DNA of 64,000 nt from Sphingomonas sanguinis NBRC 13937 (lineage in GTDB: Bacteria; Pseudomonadota; Alphaproteobacteria; Sphingomonadales; Sphingomonadaceae): positions 62,001-126,000 of the forward strand of contig NZ_BCTY01000003.1 of NCBI RefSeq assembly GCF_001591005.1, written 5' to 3'. The notes beneath the pieces are model-generated. The model searched no databases. It was not told the DNA's origin and saw only the letters and a list, made by a program, of their open reading frames with translations. Position 1 is the stretch's first letter. Each line of letters starts with the position of its first letter. This document shows positions 50,401-60,200 of this stretch, in pieces. The translations under genes were made by a program, and so were the position numbers.

Positions 50401-51925
50401 CGCCCAGCACATCCCGCAGATGCCCGGCCGCATCGTAGCGATAGCGAACCAGTGGCTCGCGCTCGCCCTCCATCCAGAGCGCGCTGAGCCAGCCCTCGGG
50501 CGTGGTGTCGACACGGAAGGTCGTGCCGTCGGGCACACGGATCGCACGGAGATGACCATCGGCATCGCGCGCGAAATCGATGCGGTTGCCGTTCCGGTCC
50601 TCGATCCCCGCCATCAGCATCAGCGCGGGATCGCGGGCGGGCGCGAACAACAGGAATTGCTGGCTGCGGCTGTCATAGAGGCGCAGGGCCTCGCGCGGTC
50701 CGGTCAGCCGGTAATAGGGCGCCTTGAGGTGCCGGGCATCGACATGACGGTCATTGCCAATCGCGAAGACCAGTCGCTGGCCACCCGCATCCTCGAGCAG
50801 CGCGGTGCCCGCCTCCGTATCGATCAGAAGCCGCTGAGACCAGTTGCAGATCCAGCGCGGGCCCAGCATCCCCTCGACCCGCATCCGGCCGGGATAGGTC
50901 CGCTCCAGCCGCAGCGGCAACAAGCCTGGATATTCGAAATCGATTCGGGCATCGGCATAGTCGCCGGTGACCACATCGACCGGCTCGCCGAACAGCCGCC
51001 GCAACGAGCCGTCGAGCAGGCCCCCCTGGCGGACCGCAGACCGCATCCCCGCCACCTCGGCGACCGACAGCAGCAATTGTTCGGCGACCGAGAATTCGGC
51101 GTCCGGCGTGCCATAGCTGCCGGTGGTGGAGTCGCCGAGGATCGTCTCGCACCCCTGCTGCACCACGGCGTCGCAGGACAGCTTGTGGCCGATCCGCGCC
51201 ATGGGCAGGCCGTTGATGAAGATGGTCTTGCTGCCCTCGATAATCGTCGAGGGCGGATTGCCGGGATGCTTGGTACAGGCCGCCGTGTCGGTAACACGCG
51301 CCGCCCGCTTGCCTTCGAAAAAGACGTTGGGCGAGCCGCTGGTGATCGGCCCGGACAGGGTGGCGGTCTTGGACCCCGCGCCCGCGATCGCGCTGGTGAC
51401 GAAGCCGCCCGCCGCCCCCGCACCAAAGGCGACCGCGGCCCCCACCAGCGGGGCGGCCATGCCCGCCGTGCCGATGATCGCCGCGGCGCTGACCGCCACC
51501 ACTGCGCCCACCACGATCCCGGCCGCGATCCCCGCAAGCAGGCCGTTGAAGGTGTTGCTGTGCGCGATCTGGTGCTCGACATGCGCCGCCTGTCGTCCGG
51601 ACGAGGCGATCCGCTGCGCCCCGAATTGCTGCGCGACCCAGAAGGCCCCTTCGTCCGCATGGACCTGTTCGGCCAACCAGGCCCCCGCCATCGCCCCGGC
51701 GATCGGCGCCGCGACGCGACCCGCAAAGCACTTCAGTGCGGTCACCCCGCCCGACGCTCCGGCCGAATAGGCCCCGGCCGCCAGGATGCCTGCCGAGGCG
51801 ACATGCCCCGTCGTGGCGATGGCCGAGACCGTGCCCGCATTGCTCGCCTCGGCCGTCCGCTCCCGGAGAGCGCGCAGCTTTTCGTCGGCCGTCGGCTCCG
51901 GAGCAGAGGTGATGCCGCCTGCCAC
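47408..51925 (-). CDS. PAAR-RHS polymorphic toxin, type VI effector with HNH-like tip
   Basis: A 1505-residue effector from GTG 51925. The N-terminal region (about 30-190) has several hydrophobic Ala/Gly-rich segments, expected to need an Eag chaperone. A PAAR domain follows (about 200-275: VFFEGKRAARVTDTAACTKH, INGLPMARIGHKL). About 20 YD-type RHS repeats fill residues 330-1290. The core ends YYDPETGQYLSPDPIGVDGG and WMDPEGL, the usual self-cleavage region. The variable tip (about 1374-1505) carries GYTGHHINNV, DPRNIRFLKNG and HLHALTGHRGDYHN, an HNH-type metal-nuclease pattern. The tip is AT-rich while the core is GC-rich. DNase activity is inferred. Confidence 0.9.
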   Translation of the reverse strand: MAGGITSAPEPTADEKLRALRERTAEASNAGTVSAIATTGHVASAGILAAGAYSAGASGGVTALKCFAGRVAAPIAGAMAGAWLAEQVHADEGAFWVAQQFGAQRIASSGRQAAHVEHQIAHSNTFNGLLAGIAAGIVVGAVVAVSAAAIIGTAGMAAPLVGAAVAFGAGAAGGFVTSAIAGAGSKTATLSGPITSGSPNVFFEGKRAARVTDTAACTKHPGNPPSTIIEGSKTIFINGLPMARIGHKLSCDAVVQQGCETILGDSTTGSYGTPDAEFSVAEQLLLSVAEVAGMRSAVRQGGLLDGSLRRLFGEPVDVVTGDYADARIDFEYPGLLPLRLERTYPGRMRVEGMLGPRWICNWSQRLLIDTEAGTALLEDAGGQRLVFAIGNDRHVDARHLKAPYYRLTGPREALRLYDSRSQQFLLFAPARDPALMLMAGIEDRNGNRIDFARDADGHLRAIRVPDGTTFRVDTTPEGWLSALWMEGEREPLVRYRYDAAGHLRDVLGAFTGEFHYRYSPEGWLNGWRDSGPTQVEIAYDAAGRVIGTRTGDGMFNDRFLYFPEERLSRYVDATGAVTSFRYDANNLVVEEIDPLGARTVSEWDALERLQRRIDPAGRETRFAYDGDGRLIAQTDWAGRSWGWRYDRWGALVGFEGPDGTASWVRDQGGNIVRWTGADGVKGTARYDERGALVEERVVGAGIVRYDNDAAGRPVARHDPPSASGQERVTRYRWDRFGRLLELTDPAGRTSAWAYERSAENPRGAVSLARTPDGGETRFAYDGEGLLAARIRGDGQATRFVHGAFDTLRRTIDPLGASTGFAYDGPGRLAAISNAAGQEWHFHYDAAGRLAAQIDWAGRETLYHRDALGRVLAKRMPDSTEQHFEWDDRDRIARVIAGEDAISYRYDEADRLVGATTWTRVEGAARPIADVALRYDDKGRLVAEEQNGIAVTYRYDEAGRCTGRTSPSGTTQLRFDEAGLLRRYESNGHALRFDHDASGLETLREAAAIGVRTAFQLTQAYDPAGRLAEQRAGGVAVFSGARQGPGDLVRRYDWDRAGRLAGISEAGTSVARGDTRFHYDLRDQAVAVERPGAREAYRYDALMNLAEGLAGEHRYWHDCVVKAGANRFRYDARGRMVERVLSEQGFRPRRWRYRWDGFDRLVELEGPDGARWRYTYDAFGRRVGKVLLGGPTARRVDYVWQGTSLAEAWHRSGAGEGDQSLSVERWHFEPDGLRPLAKELVPAGVDAEPIPAEAQWLPIVADQLGAPHALFGEDGQCQWRAEPELWGRTRTARALLRERGGGAAEGECGASPCALRFPGQWEDAESGLHYNLNRYYDPETGQYLSPDPIGVDGGLRTHAYVHDPLQWMDPEGLQDAPGTVKYPISASLKPQLGGRTTGVNRAWALERQLVSTTGSGTVNWTDAQKAELLRTGTVEGYTGHHINNVASAPDWKGDPRNIRFLKNGKVGMPNDHLHALTGHRGDYHNDTKGRLIDRQAMIDAFKAGCG

Positions 51926-51937
51926 GAACCCCCTCCG

Positions 51938-52369
51938 TCAGGCGGTCGCGAAGGTAAAAGAGGTTATCGCAGCGACCAGCGCGTTGCGGCTTTCCGCGTC
52001 CGGGCCGCCCGGGATCGACCCCGTGAAGTTCAGGATCGCATCCTCGCGGTGAAGCACCATGGCGACGACCTGCTGAATCGGTTTGCCGTCGCTGCGCCAG
52101 GCAATCTCCAGAAAATGCGCCTCGCGACCGTCAATCTGTCCGGCAGTGTCGGCGATCAACTCGAACCCGGCCAACTGGGCCGCGAAATTCTGCCGCTGCT
52201 GGATCACATAATCCTGAAAGGTCAGGCCCAGCGCCAGCCGGTCGCGCGCGATGACCAGGCTGGTGCCCTGCACCTTGGCGTCCCGTGGCATCAGCACATT
52301 GATGCTCTGATCCTGCCACGGCGTGGGTGAGGTCAGTGATCCTTCATCGATCCGATACGCCATGCGCAT
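51938..52369 (-). CDS. EagR-type chaperone (DUF1795/DcrB-like)
   Basis: A 143-residue protein of the DUF1795 fold. Members encoded next to PAAR-RHS effectors bind their N-terminal membrane segments and load them onto VgrG. Visible features are QSINVLMPRDAKVQGTSLVI near the start, LTFQDYVIQQRQNFAAQL and an alternating C-terminal end (AMVLHREDAILNFTGSIP). It lies 12 bases upstream of the RHS gene and is clearly co-transcribed. ATG 52369 or ATG 52363 may be used. Confidence 0.85.
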   Translation of the reverse strand: MRMAYRIDEGSLTSPTPWQDQSINVLMPRDAKVQGTSLVIARDRLALGLTFQDYVIQQRQNFAAQLAGFELIADTAGQIDGREAHFLEIAWRSDGKPIQQVVAMVLHREDAILNFTGSIPGGPDAESRNALVAAITSFTFATA

Positions 52370-52594
52370 TGTCTCTCGCTACTGATCGCCGTGCCCGTAG
52401 GTAGCGGCTCGAAAAGACGACGCCTACCCTCTACGAAATTGCATTCGTTTTCGGCGGTGCCGCGCCAAGAAACAAAGCCCAACCATCGTATCGGGGGAGC
52501 ATTTCATCGCTTTTACGGTTCTTACCCCCTACGAGCGACCATAGACCGTCCTCCGGGTGGAACGGGGCGTCTTGGGACAATCAGGGAGAAGTCC

Positions 52595-53623
52595 GTGGCG
52601 GATCGATTGCAGACCTATCGAAATCAGGTCAGCGACGCGGTGGATGCTTGGCAGGCCAATGTCTGCAACCCCTATATCATCGCCTATAATACGGCGTACA
52701 AAAGCTATGCCGACGTCTTCAAGAAGCAGGACGACAGCGACAAGGCCCGCGCCGAGTTGTTCGTCACGGCCGCGGCGATCCTGCCGGGTTCGATCCTGAT
52801 GGCGACCGCCGCCACATCGTCGCTTCGGGTGATCGCGAACCGCACGGCGGTGCGCCTGCTGGCCGGGCGCAGCACCTCGCGTGCGCTGGGCGTCTATAAC
52901 GCGGTCGCCAGCAACGCGACCGCCACCTTCGCGATCGGCAAGGCACTGGACATCGTCAAGGACGAGACCGGCAAGGCCATCAAGGACTCGGTGGTGAAGA
53001 CCATGAGCAACACCCGCGACCTGCTGGCGACCGATCCGCTGAACCGCGACAAGCAGCTCAACAGCTGGCTGATCAATCACAAGCTGCTGGCCTATGACGC
53101 CGCCGATGCGATCGAGCGCAGCCGGTCGATGAGCGAGCGGGACAAGCAGCGCGCCTATGACCTGCTGCGCGCCGCGCCGATCGCCAACAAGCCGAACGGC
53201 AAGATCGACCCCGCCCGCCTGTCGCCCAAAATCGAGCTGGGCTTCTACATGCTGTGGCTGCTCGACTCCGACGAGCTGGTGACCCAGACCGCACCGGCAG
53301 GCCCTTACGGCGGCGGCGGGCGGTACAGCAGCAAGCCGATCGACGCGCTGCCGAGTTCCAAGGATTATCCGCGCGGCAATACCGATCCCAAGCGGGGACC
53401 CATCCAATGGGTCGGCGTGACCCGGCCGGGTGGCGATGTCGAGGACCAGATCGACAAAGTCCACAAACAAGTCCGTGGCAGCGCCTTTTATGCGCCGGGC
53501 GGCTGGTTCGGCAAAAGCGATGTCAACCAAGCGCGTCTGAAGGAAGTGGCCGAGGCCGAGCGCGTGCTCGCCTGGCTGTCGGACAAGACGCAACCGCTCG
53601 CCCCGCTGGGGCTGCGTACGTGA
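52595..53623 (+). CDS. Unknown protein in the type VI island, possible effector
   Basis: A 342-residue protein from GTG 52595, with a good ribosome-binding site (CAGGGAGA). The N-terminal part is helical and polar (LQTYRNQVSDAVDAWQ). A central hydrophobic or amphipathic stretch (about 60-125, FVTAAAILPGSILMATAATS) is followed by a charged C-terminal region with GPIQWVGVTRPGGDVEDQ and GSAFYAPGGWFGKSDVN. No family is recognised. It is divergent from the chaperone-RHS pair and overlaps a lipoprotein gene by one codon. The arrangement suits an effector with a periplasmic immunity partner. This role is inferred from context only. Confidence 0.7.
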   Translation: MADRLQTYRNQVSDAVDAWQANVCNPYIIAYNTAYKSYADVFKKQDDSDKARAELFVTAAAILPGSILMATAATSSLRVIANRTAVRLLAGRSTSRALGVYNAVASNATATFAIGKALDIVKDETGKAIKDSVVKTMSNTRDLLATDPLNRDKQLNSWLINHKLLAYDAADAIERSRSMSERDKQRAYDLLRAAPIANKPNGKIDPARLSPKIELGFYMLWLLDSDELVTQTAPAGPYGGGGRYSSKPIDALPSSKDYPRGNTDPKRGPIQWVGVTRPGGDVEDQIDKVHKQVRGSAFYAPGGWFGKSDVNQARLKEVAEAERVLAWLSDKTQPLAPLGLRT

Positions 53624-54234
53624 TGCGCGTCGGGGCCATGGGGGTTGCGACGCTGGTCCTGCTGGCCGCGTGCAGCGAGGGGAAGAGCCAGCCCCAAGGC
53701 GATCGCGGCGACGCGCTGGCCCAGCTCCGCGCGCAGCTGGACGGGCAACGGCAATGCGCACCGCTTTTGTCGGGCACCACGCCGATCGAGTTCAGTGCCG
53801 ACGCTCTGAGCGGTCCCAAGGTCGATGCACTGGTCGCCGCCGGACTGGTCCGCCGCGTCCCCCTGCCCGCTACCGGTGATCGACCGCGCGTGCGGATCGA
53901 GCCGACCACCGAGGGAAGCCGGGACATCTGGCTGCGTCGGCTCGATCCCACCAGCCCGGCCGAACCGTTGCTCTGCTATGGCCGCAAGCAGGTCGTGGCC
54001 GTGCATCCCGAGGGCAAGGATACGCTGCGTTATGATTACCGCGTCGAACAGGCGCCCGCCTGGACCGGGAGAACGGATATTCGGGCGGCCCTTCCGTTCC
54101 TCGCGCGCCAGCTGGGCGAGGTCCACCGGGCCGAACAGGTGGCGACGCGCGAGGACGGGCGGTGGGTGTTGGCAGGCGATACCGGTCGCGACGCCAGCGC
54201 CGAACTGCCGCCGAGCGAAGGCTTCTTCCCGTAG
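53623..54234 (+). CDS. Lipoprotein of unknown function in the type VI island
   Basis: A 203-residue lipoprotein: a signal sequence with lipobox LLAAC (MRVGAMGVATLVLLAAC), a charged linker, and a mature domain with two Cys residues (RQCAPLL and LLCYGRKQ) that could pair in the periplasm. Sequence such as EFSADALSGPKVDALVAAGL and YDYRVEQAPAWTG has no recognised family. ATG 53623 overlaps the TGA of the preceding gene (TGATG), so the two are co-translated. Either an immunity protein or a structural accessory is possible. Confidence 0.72.
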   Translation: MRVGAMGVATLVLLAACSEGKSQPQGDRGDALAQLRAQLDGQRQCAPLLSGTTPIEFSADALSGPKVDALVAAGLVRRVPLPATGDRPRVRIEPTTEGSRDIWLRRLDPTSPAEPLLCYGRKQVVAVHPEGKDTLRYDYRVEQAPAWTGRTDIRAALPFLARQLGEVHRAEQVATREDGRWVLAGDTGRDASAELPPSEGFFP

Positions 54235-54249
54235 TAACCTGTTTCCCGC

Positions 54250-56055
54250 TCAGTCCTTCGCGTCGTCGACCGATCGGAACCAGATCATGTCGGTCTGCCA
54301 CCCCTGTTCGGCGGCGCGTTGCACGAGTTTCGTGCGCCAGGCGGCATCGCGGGCCCCCAGAGGCGGCGCGATGATCGCCGGATCGAACGGCCCTTTGCCC
54401 GTCACCAGCAACAGCCCCGACCAACCCTGGTGATCGAGATCGAGTTGCAGGCGGTAGCGATCATTGCCCAGATCGGTGACCGGTACGCCGTTGCGCGACA
54501 TGCGCAATCGCTCCGTGAAGGCCGCACGGCTGGGAATCAGCATGTCGATCGCCCCGGACGGCTCCAGTCCGACCAACGCGAAATCGAGCGACGGATCGCC
54601 GATCGCGATGCCGACGATGGCATTCGCGGCCAGCTTGCCCGCAAAGGCCGAGCCCGGCGGCTGGGTCCGCATCTCGAACCGCCGCTGTGGCACCGACAGG
54701 CGATTGCGCCCCGTCGCGCGGATCTGGCGATACGCATCGAGCGCGGCGCAGCCCGACTGGGTGATCGGCGACACATCGGCGAAGTCGATCGCGCTGGCAG
54801 TCAGCCCCTGGGCCTGGAGGGTGCGAACGATCTCGGACTGCGCATCAGTGGGATTGCCCGCCACGCCCGTCAGCGCGACGCGCGGGCCCGCAGGGCTCTG
54901 CGTGACCGACACGATGCGTAACCAAGTACAGCTGACCGACGGCAGGGCCGCGTCGATCGCGTCGCGGGCGCGGGCAACCGGGTCGCTGGCCACCGCGGCC
55001 GGTGCGGACGATGACGATGACGGCCGGTCGCGCAAGATCAGCCATCCCAGCAGGATCGCGGCGACCAGCGCGCCGATCAGCGCCACCGGCCACCAGCGCG
55101 GCCATCGCCCGGTGCTCGCCCCCGGAACCTCGGCCGCATCCAGCGCGGCCAGCACCGCGCCCATGGTCTGGAATCGCTCGGCCGGGTCCGGGCGGACCAT
55201 GCCCGCCACCACCGATCGCAGCGGCTGCGGTACGGCGGACAGGTCGATGCCCGCACGCCTTTTGTCGACCGCATCGACCAGCGTCCCGCCCAGACCCAGA
55301 TCGCTTCCCTGCGCCACGGCCGCGATGACCAGCCCCAGGCTGTACACATCGGTCCACGGCCCCATGGCCCGGCCGAAATCGCCCAGCTGCTCGGGCGCGA
55401 CGTAACCCAGCTTGCCCGCGAAACCATCGCCGATCACCGTCGCGGTGCCCGGATCGAGATCCTTGGCGATGCCGAAATCGATGAGCTTGGCCGCGGCCAG
55501 TCGCCCGCCGGGCATCAGCACATTGTCGGGCGAGACGTCGCGGTGGATCGCCCCCAGCGCATGGGCCGCCGCCAGACCGGAGGCCAACCGCCGCAGCAGT
55601 GCCCCCAGTTCCTGCGCACTGGGCTTCAGGCTGGACAGGACGTCGGACAGGCTGGCACCGTCGATATATTCGGTGACGATATAGAGGACGCCCAGCTCGG
55701 GCTCCTGCGCCAGAACGCGGTATTGGACGACCGCCTCGTGATGCAGCCGGGTCAGCGTCTGCGCCTCGCGCCGGAACAGCGTGATGACATTGGGGTCGGC
55801 CGCCAGCGCGGGCAACATCACCTTGATCGCCACCCGTTCGTCGGTGATGATGTTGGCGCCGACGAACACCTCGCCCATGCCGCCCCGCGCCAGAAAGCCG
55901 GTGACGGCGAACATATGGTTCAGGACATCGCCGACCTTGATCGCAGTGCCGCCGGGTCGGGGCGCAGGCGCAGCTTCACCCCCGCCACCCGCATCAAACA
56001 CCGTGCGTTCGGGATCGAAGACGGTCCGGTCGTCGTCACCATCGATCGGCGTCAT
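54250..56055 (-). CDS. Serine/threonine protein kinase of the type VI system (PpkA-like)
   Basis: A 601-residue membrane kinase. The N-terminus carries two TVF repeats (Thr11 and Thr18). The kinase domain covers about 45-310: FLARGGMGEVFVG loop, Lys78 in VAIKVM, IHRDVSPDNVL with Asp173 and Asn178, LIDFGIAKD and VAPEQLGDFG. A membrane helix lies at about 325-345 (WPVALIGALVAAILLGWLIL). The C-terminal periplasmic region (about 350-601) begins after a Ser-rich linker and could sense signals. It overlaps the phosphatase gene by four bases. By precedent it phosphorylates Fha or TssL to activate secretion. Confidence 0.9.
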   Translation of the reverse strand: MTPIDGDDDRTVFDPERTVFDAGGGGEAAPAPRPGGTAIKVGDVLNHMFAVTGFLARGGMGEVFVGANIITDERVAIKVMLPALAADPNVITLFRREAQTLTRLHHEAVVQYRVLAQEPELGVLYIVTEYIDGASLSDVLSSLKPSAQELGALLRRLASGLAAAHALGAIHRDVSPDNVLMPGGRLAAAKLIDFGIAKDLDPGTATVIGDGFAGKLGYVAPEQLGDFGRAMGPWTDVYSLGLVIAAVAQGSDLGLGGTLVDAVDKRRAGIDLSAVPQPLRSVVAGMVRPDPAERFQTMGAVLAALDAAEVPGASTGRWPRWWPVALIGALVAAILLGWLILRDRPSSSSSAPAAVASDPVARARDAIDAALPSVSCTWLRIVSVTQSPAGPRVALTGVAGNPTDAQSEIVRTLQAQGLTASAIDFADVSPITQSGCAALDAYRQIRATGRNRLSVPQRRFEMRTQPPGSAFAGKLAANAIVGIAIGDPSLDFALVGLEPSGAIDMLIPSRAAFTERLRMSRNGVPVTDLGNDRYRLQLDLDHQGWSGLLLVTGKGPFDPAIIAPPLGARDAAWRTKLVQRAAEQGWQTDMIWFRSVDDAKD

Positions 56056-56816
56056 GCGCGTCCCCCGCCCGCATCGGCGAAGGTCAGACGCGTCGCCTCC
56101 TGCGCCGCCACGACGATCGCCGTGACGTTATCCGGTGCGCCGCGCGCCAGCGCCTGGGCGAGCAGCGCCTCGACCGCTTCGGAGGGAGAGGAGCGCGACA
56201 ACGACTGCCGCAATTCCTCGTCCACCACCGGCCCCGACAGACCGTCGCTGCACAACAGGAAGCGGTCGCCCGGCTCGACGCTGTCGGCGACCACGTCGAC
56301 CGCGATCCGTGCGCCCACCCCGACCGCCCGCGCCAGCACATGGCCACGCGGGTGATGCGCGGCGTCCTCCGGCGCGATCAGCCCGCGATCGACCATTTCC
56401 TGCACCTGGCTGTGATCACGGGTCAGCGGCACCAGCATGTCGTCGCGCAACAGATAGGCCCGGCTGTCCCCTACCCACAAGGCCGCGAACCGATCGCCCC
56501 GGATCAGCAGCGCGACGACGGTCGAGCCCATCTGCTGCTCGCGACGCTGCGCCTCGGCCCAGATACGACGGTTGGCGCTGTGCACCCCATCCGCCACCGT
56601 CTGCACCGCCGCGTCGAAATCGGCGGGCAGTTCGACGCCCTCCAGCGCCTGGACCACGGCATGGGCCGCCCAATCGCCATGGGCATGGCCGCCCATGCCG
56701 TCGGCCACAACCCACAGCCCGTCCTGGGGCCGTTCGCAGTGGCGATCTTCGTTAACCCGGCGGACGAGGCCGGGATGGGTGGTGGCAGTGCTGACGAGGC
56801 GCAGGGGCATGTTCAT
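56052..56816 (-). CDS. PP2C-family protein phosphatase of the type VI system (PppA-like)
   Basis: A 254-residue phosphatase opposing the kinase. The metal-binding residues are visible: VRRVNEDRH, WVVADGMGGHAHGD with Asp39, LCSDGLSGPV and GAPDNVTAIVV. The segment GDSRAYLLRDD followed by LTRDHSQVQEMVDRGLI is the standard PP2C middle. Start and stop overlap tagF and the kinase gene by four bases each. ATG 56816 was chosen; a second ATG lies two codons later. Confidence 0.93.
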   Translation of the reverse strand: MNMPLRLVSTATTHPGLVRRVNEDRHCERPQDGLWVVADGMGGHAHGDWAAHAVVQALEGVELPADFDAAVQTVADGVHSANRRIWAEAQRREQQMGSTVVALLIRGDRFAALWVGDSRAYLLRDDMLVPLTRDHSQVQEMVDRGLIAPEDAAHHPRGHVLARAVGVGARIAVDVVADSVEPGDRFLLCSDGLSGPVVDEELRQSLSRSSPSEAVEALLAQALARGAPDNVTAIVVAAQEATRLTFADAGGGRA

Positions 56817-57265
56817 GCGACCGCATCCGACAGCATCGCGGTCACGATATCGAGGGGGAAGGCGTCGTCCCGTGCTTCCCGCCCGTCCAGCGACGACCAG
56901 CGGGTCACGGAGCTCGACGCCCCCGGCCCCAGGGCCTCCACGACCCGGTCCGCGTCCCAGCGTTCGGCGATCGCGGCATAGGCCAGATCGTCCAGCCCGT
57001 CCCCCTGCCCGCCCAGTAGGATCAAGGGATAGCGCCGCCCGGCCGCATCCTGCGACGCGGCGATGATGCCGCCGACGCCGGGGCCCTCGCCGATCCAAGG
57101 TTGCGCGATGTCGAACCGCTCGGCGAAGGTCGGGCCGAAATGCCGCTGCGCCTGCTCCATCGATACGGTCAGCCAGGCGTCGAGGGCGGCGCGCTCTTCG
57201 CCGGAACAGCCGCGCGCGACGAAATCGCCATGAGCGGGCAATTTGCCGAACAAACGGGCCGTCAT
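56813..57265 (-). CDS. tagF: Type VI secretion accessory protein TagF
   Basis: A 150-residue TagF/ImpM protein: LFGKLPAHGDFVARG at the N-terminus is the family signature, and the remainder covers FGPTFAERFDIAQPWIGEG and YPLILLGGQ. TagF represses type VI secretion after translation and works with the phosphorylation module. In some bacteria TagF is fused to PppA; here they are separate genes overlapping by four bases. It begins 10 bases after tssM. Confidence 0.92.
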   Translation of the reverse strand: MTARLFGKLPAHGDFVARGCSGEERAALDAWLTVSMEQAQRHFGPTFAERFDIAQPWIGEGPGVGGIIAASQDAAGRRYPLILLGGQGDGLDDLAYAAIAERWDADRVVEALGPGASSSVTRWSSLDGREARDDAFPLDIVTAMLSDAVA

Positions 57266-57275
57266 CGCCGCGCCC

Positions 57276-60200
57276 TCACAGGCTGGCCGGGCAGCGGAAG
57301 GACCACAGGCCTGCCCGACTGAACGGATTGGTAGTGCTCGGCAGCTGGATCAGCAGCACGGTCCGCTGCGGCCCGTCGCCAAAGGCGGCGCGGATCGCCT
57401 GGGCCCCGGCATTCTGCTTGTCGGCGCGGTCCATCAGGCGGAACAGGGCCCAGGGTCCTTCGGTCTCGATCCGCGCCGCTTCGGCACCGGGCGCGGCGTC
57501 GGCATCGGCGGCGGGCTGCGCAGCGCCGGGACGGTACAGCACGACCGACGCCTCGGGCAGGCTGCCCGTCACCGACCAGATCAGCGGCCGGGGCTTGTTG
57601 TCCTGCGGCGTGAAGCGATAGCGGGTGCCGCCGCTCGCCACCTCGACCGTGCCGATATCGCTGCCGAAACTGGCGACCGACACCTTGATCGGCAGCCCCG
57701 CCGCCAGCAGCTCGCGCAGCTTGACCGCGCGCGCCAGCGTTTCCGGCGTCGCGGGGTTCAGCGCCGCCGCCACCGGATCGCCCTCTCGCCAGCGCCATAC
57801 CGCGCCCGAGGTGTCGATCATCGGCATCAGCCGTTGCTGGACGAAGCCATCGAACACCCCGCCCATGCCGAAGACGCGGAGCGTGTCAGCCATGGGGGCA
57901 TCCGCCTTCGCGCTGGCGAAAAAAGGGTAATGCTCCTGGGCAACCTCCCGACAGGCTGGCAGGACCGTCTGGGCATAGGCATCGCCGACCGCGCCGCTCG
58001 CCGCGCCGACCTGGGCCCGGGTGCCGCCGCTCGCCGCCGCATTGACGAAGCCTTGCAACTGCGGCGGAGCCCCCGCCGCCGCCGCGCGGACCGAGGCGAG
58101 CGCGGTGGCCATCTGGGCCTGGGTGGTGTCCGAACCGCCGCCGCCGCCGACCGAGCGCGCGGCGATCACCGCCTGCCCCGCCGCCTTGATCCCGGCAATG
58201 AAATCATCGATCGGCGCGCTGCCGCGTCCATCGCCGACATATTCGTGCAGCGAGGCGAAATAGGCGGTGATCTCGTCGCCCGCATCGATCCCCCGCGCCC
58301 GGTCGCGGCCGATCTCGTCGGCGACGCGCCCGAACCGCGACCGGTTCATGCCATAGCGCCCCGCGCGCGCCAGCCCGGCCTGCACGCCGCCGGAGAAGAT
58401 CGTGTTCTTGCGCAGCTCCAGCAACACGCGCTTGAGCGGTGACGGGCTCTTCGTCAGGGCGCCAAAGGCCGCCGTGTCGGAGAAATAGGCCGCCGGTTTC
58501 ATCGCCGCGACCACGCCTTCCCATGCCGCGATATAGTCCTTGGCGTACAGACCCGCGACACCCGGCCGGACGTTGCTGAGTTCCTGCCCGACGCCCGCCT
58601 CTTCCGCGCCGCCCAGCACCCACAGATCCTTCTTCAGATCCTGCTGCACCGTGGCGAGACCCGGCAGATAGGCTTTCTCATACCCCGCCCGCGTGAAGAA
58701 ATAGGGGATACGCATCGCCGCCAGCTGCTCGGGCGCGGCGAAGGCAAGCGCGTCGCCCTGCGACAGGACGTTCGCGACCTCCCAGGCCGGGCCCGCCGAT
58801 GCCGCCTTCTGCTTCATCACCGCATAGGCGCGGTCGGCGAGGCTCAACGTCTGCACCGCCGCCCGCGCGCTGGCGACCAGTTGCCCGTCCAGCGGCGGCC
58901 GGCGATTGGGCCAGACCGAGGCCATGTCCCGGTCCTCCAGCAGCGCATCGAGATGGCCGGTCAAGGCCGCCCGCTCGGCTTGGCTGTCGGCACCGGGATA
59001 AAGGTCATTGGCCCAGTCCGCCGTCACCCAGGCCTTGACCGCCTTGGCATCCATCGGTCCTTGCTGGCCCAGCATCAGATAGACTTTCAGCGGCTCGTAT
59101 AGACGCATCGGATCGCGTCCATCGGCCTTCATCACCGCCTCCAGCCGAAGGAGCAGGCGCGGCAGCATCACGCGGCGCAGCGCATCGCGATACGTCTCCT
59201 CCGCGCGCTGGCTGAGGCCACCCTGATAAAGGCCGAAGGTCATCGCCAGCGACGGGCCGCCCTGGCGCCGTTCGGCATAGCCGCGCGGCAGGTTGCGCAG
59301 CGTGTCGAGCGCGGGAATGGCGGTGCGCAGATCGGCATCGTCCTCGCGCACCTGGGTCAGGTCGACCCCCGCCTCGCGGAACTGCTGCTCGGCGCGCGCG
59401 CTGGCCTCGGTCAGCGCGGTCTGGAACGCGCGGTTGCGCGTATAGCTCACGCCCCAGGCCGCCAGCACCAACGCACTCACCACCGCGATGCCGCCCAGCG
59501 CCGCGATCATCTGGCGACGCAGGCGTCCCTTGGCCTTGGGATCGGTCGTCACCAGCCCCGCTTCGGGGAACATCACCTCGGTCAGCAGGCGGTTGAGGAA
59601 ATAGGCCCGGCCGCGTCCCGGTGCGGCCGCCTCGACCGGCTGTTCATAGACCTGCGCCATCGAGGCCAGGATGCGGTCGAGCGCCTCGCCCTCCTGCACA
59701 CCGCTGGTCATGTAGAAGCCGCGCAGCACACCCGCCGCCTCGTCGCCCGCAACGAAAGCCCCATCGGCAAAGCGCATCAGCCGCGCGCGGAGCGACCGCA
59801 ACTGCGCCGGAAAGCCGATCATCATGCCGCGCCGACGCTGGTCCACCTCCTCGAACAAGCGGCGGGCCTGGCGATCCGCAACCGCCTGCGTCGCTTCGTC
59901 AAAGGCGTGCGCCAGCGCCTCCGCACTCGGTCGGCCGTCCGCATGGGGCAAGGTAGCCCCCAGCACGGCGCGACGTCCCTCCACGTCGAGATCGTCGAAA
60001 TATTCGGTGAAGCCCGCCAGCAGATCGGCCTTGGTGACGAGCAGATAGACCGGCACCGCGGTTTCCAGCGTACGGCGCAGCTCGACCAGGCGGCGGCGGA
60101 CCGCGCGGGCATGGGCGTCGATCGCGGCGCAGTCGCTGCCCACCAGCGTATCGATGCCGATCGCCACCAGCACGCCGTTGATCGGCTGGCGCGGGCGATG

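Noticed and set aside
47810..50900. Repeated short motifs that might be a CRISPR array
   Set aside because: They are the DNA of about 20 YD-type RHS protein repeats; spacing is irregular and the frame is one intact protein.
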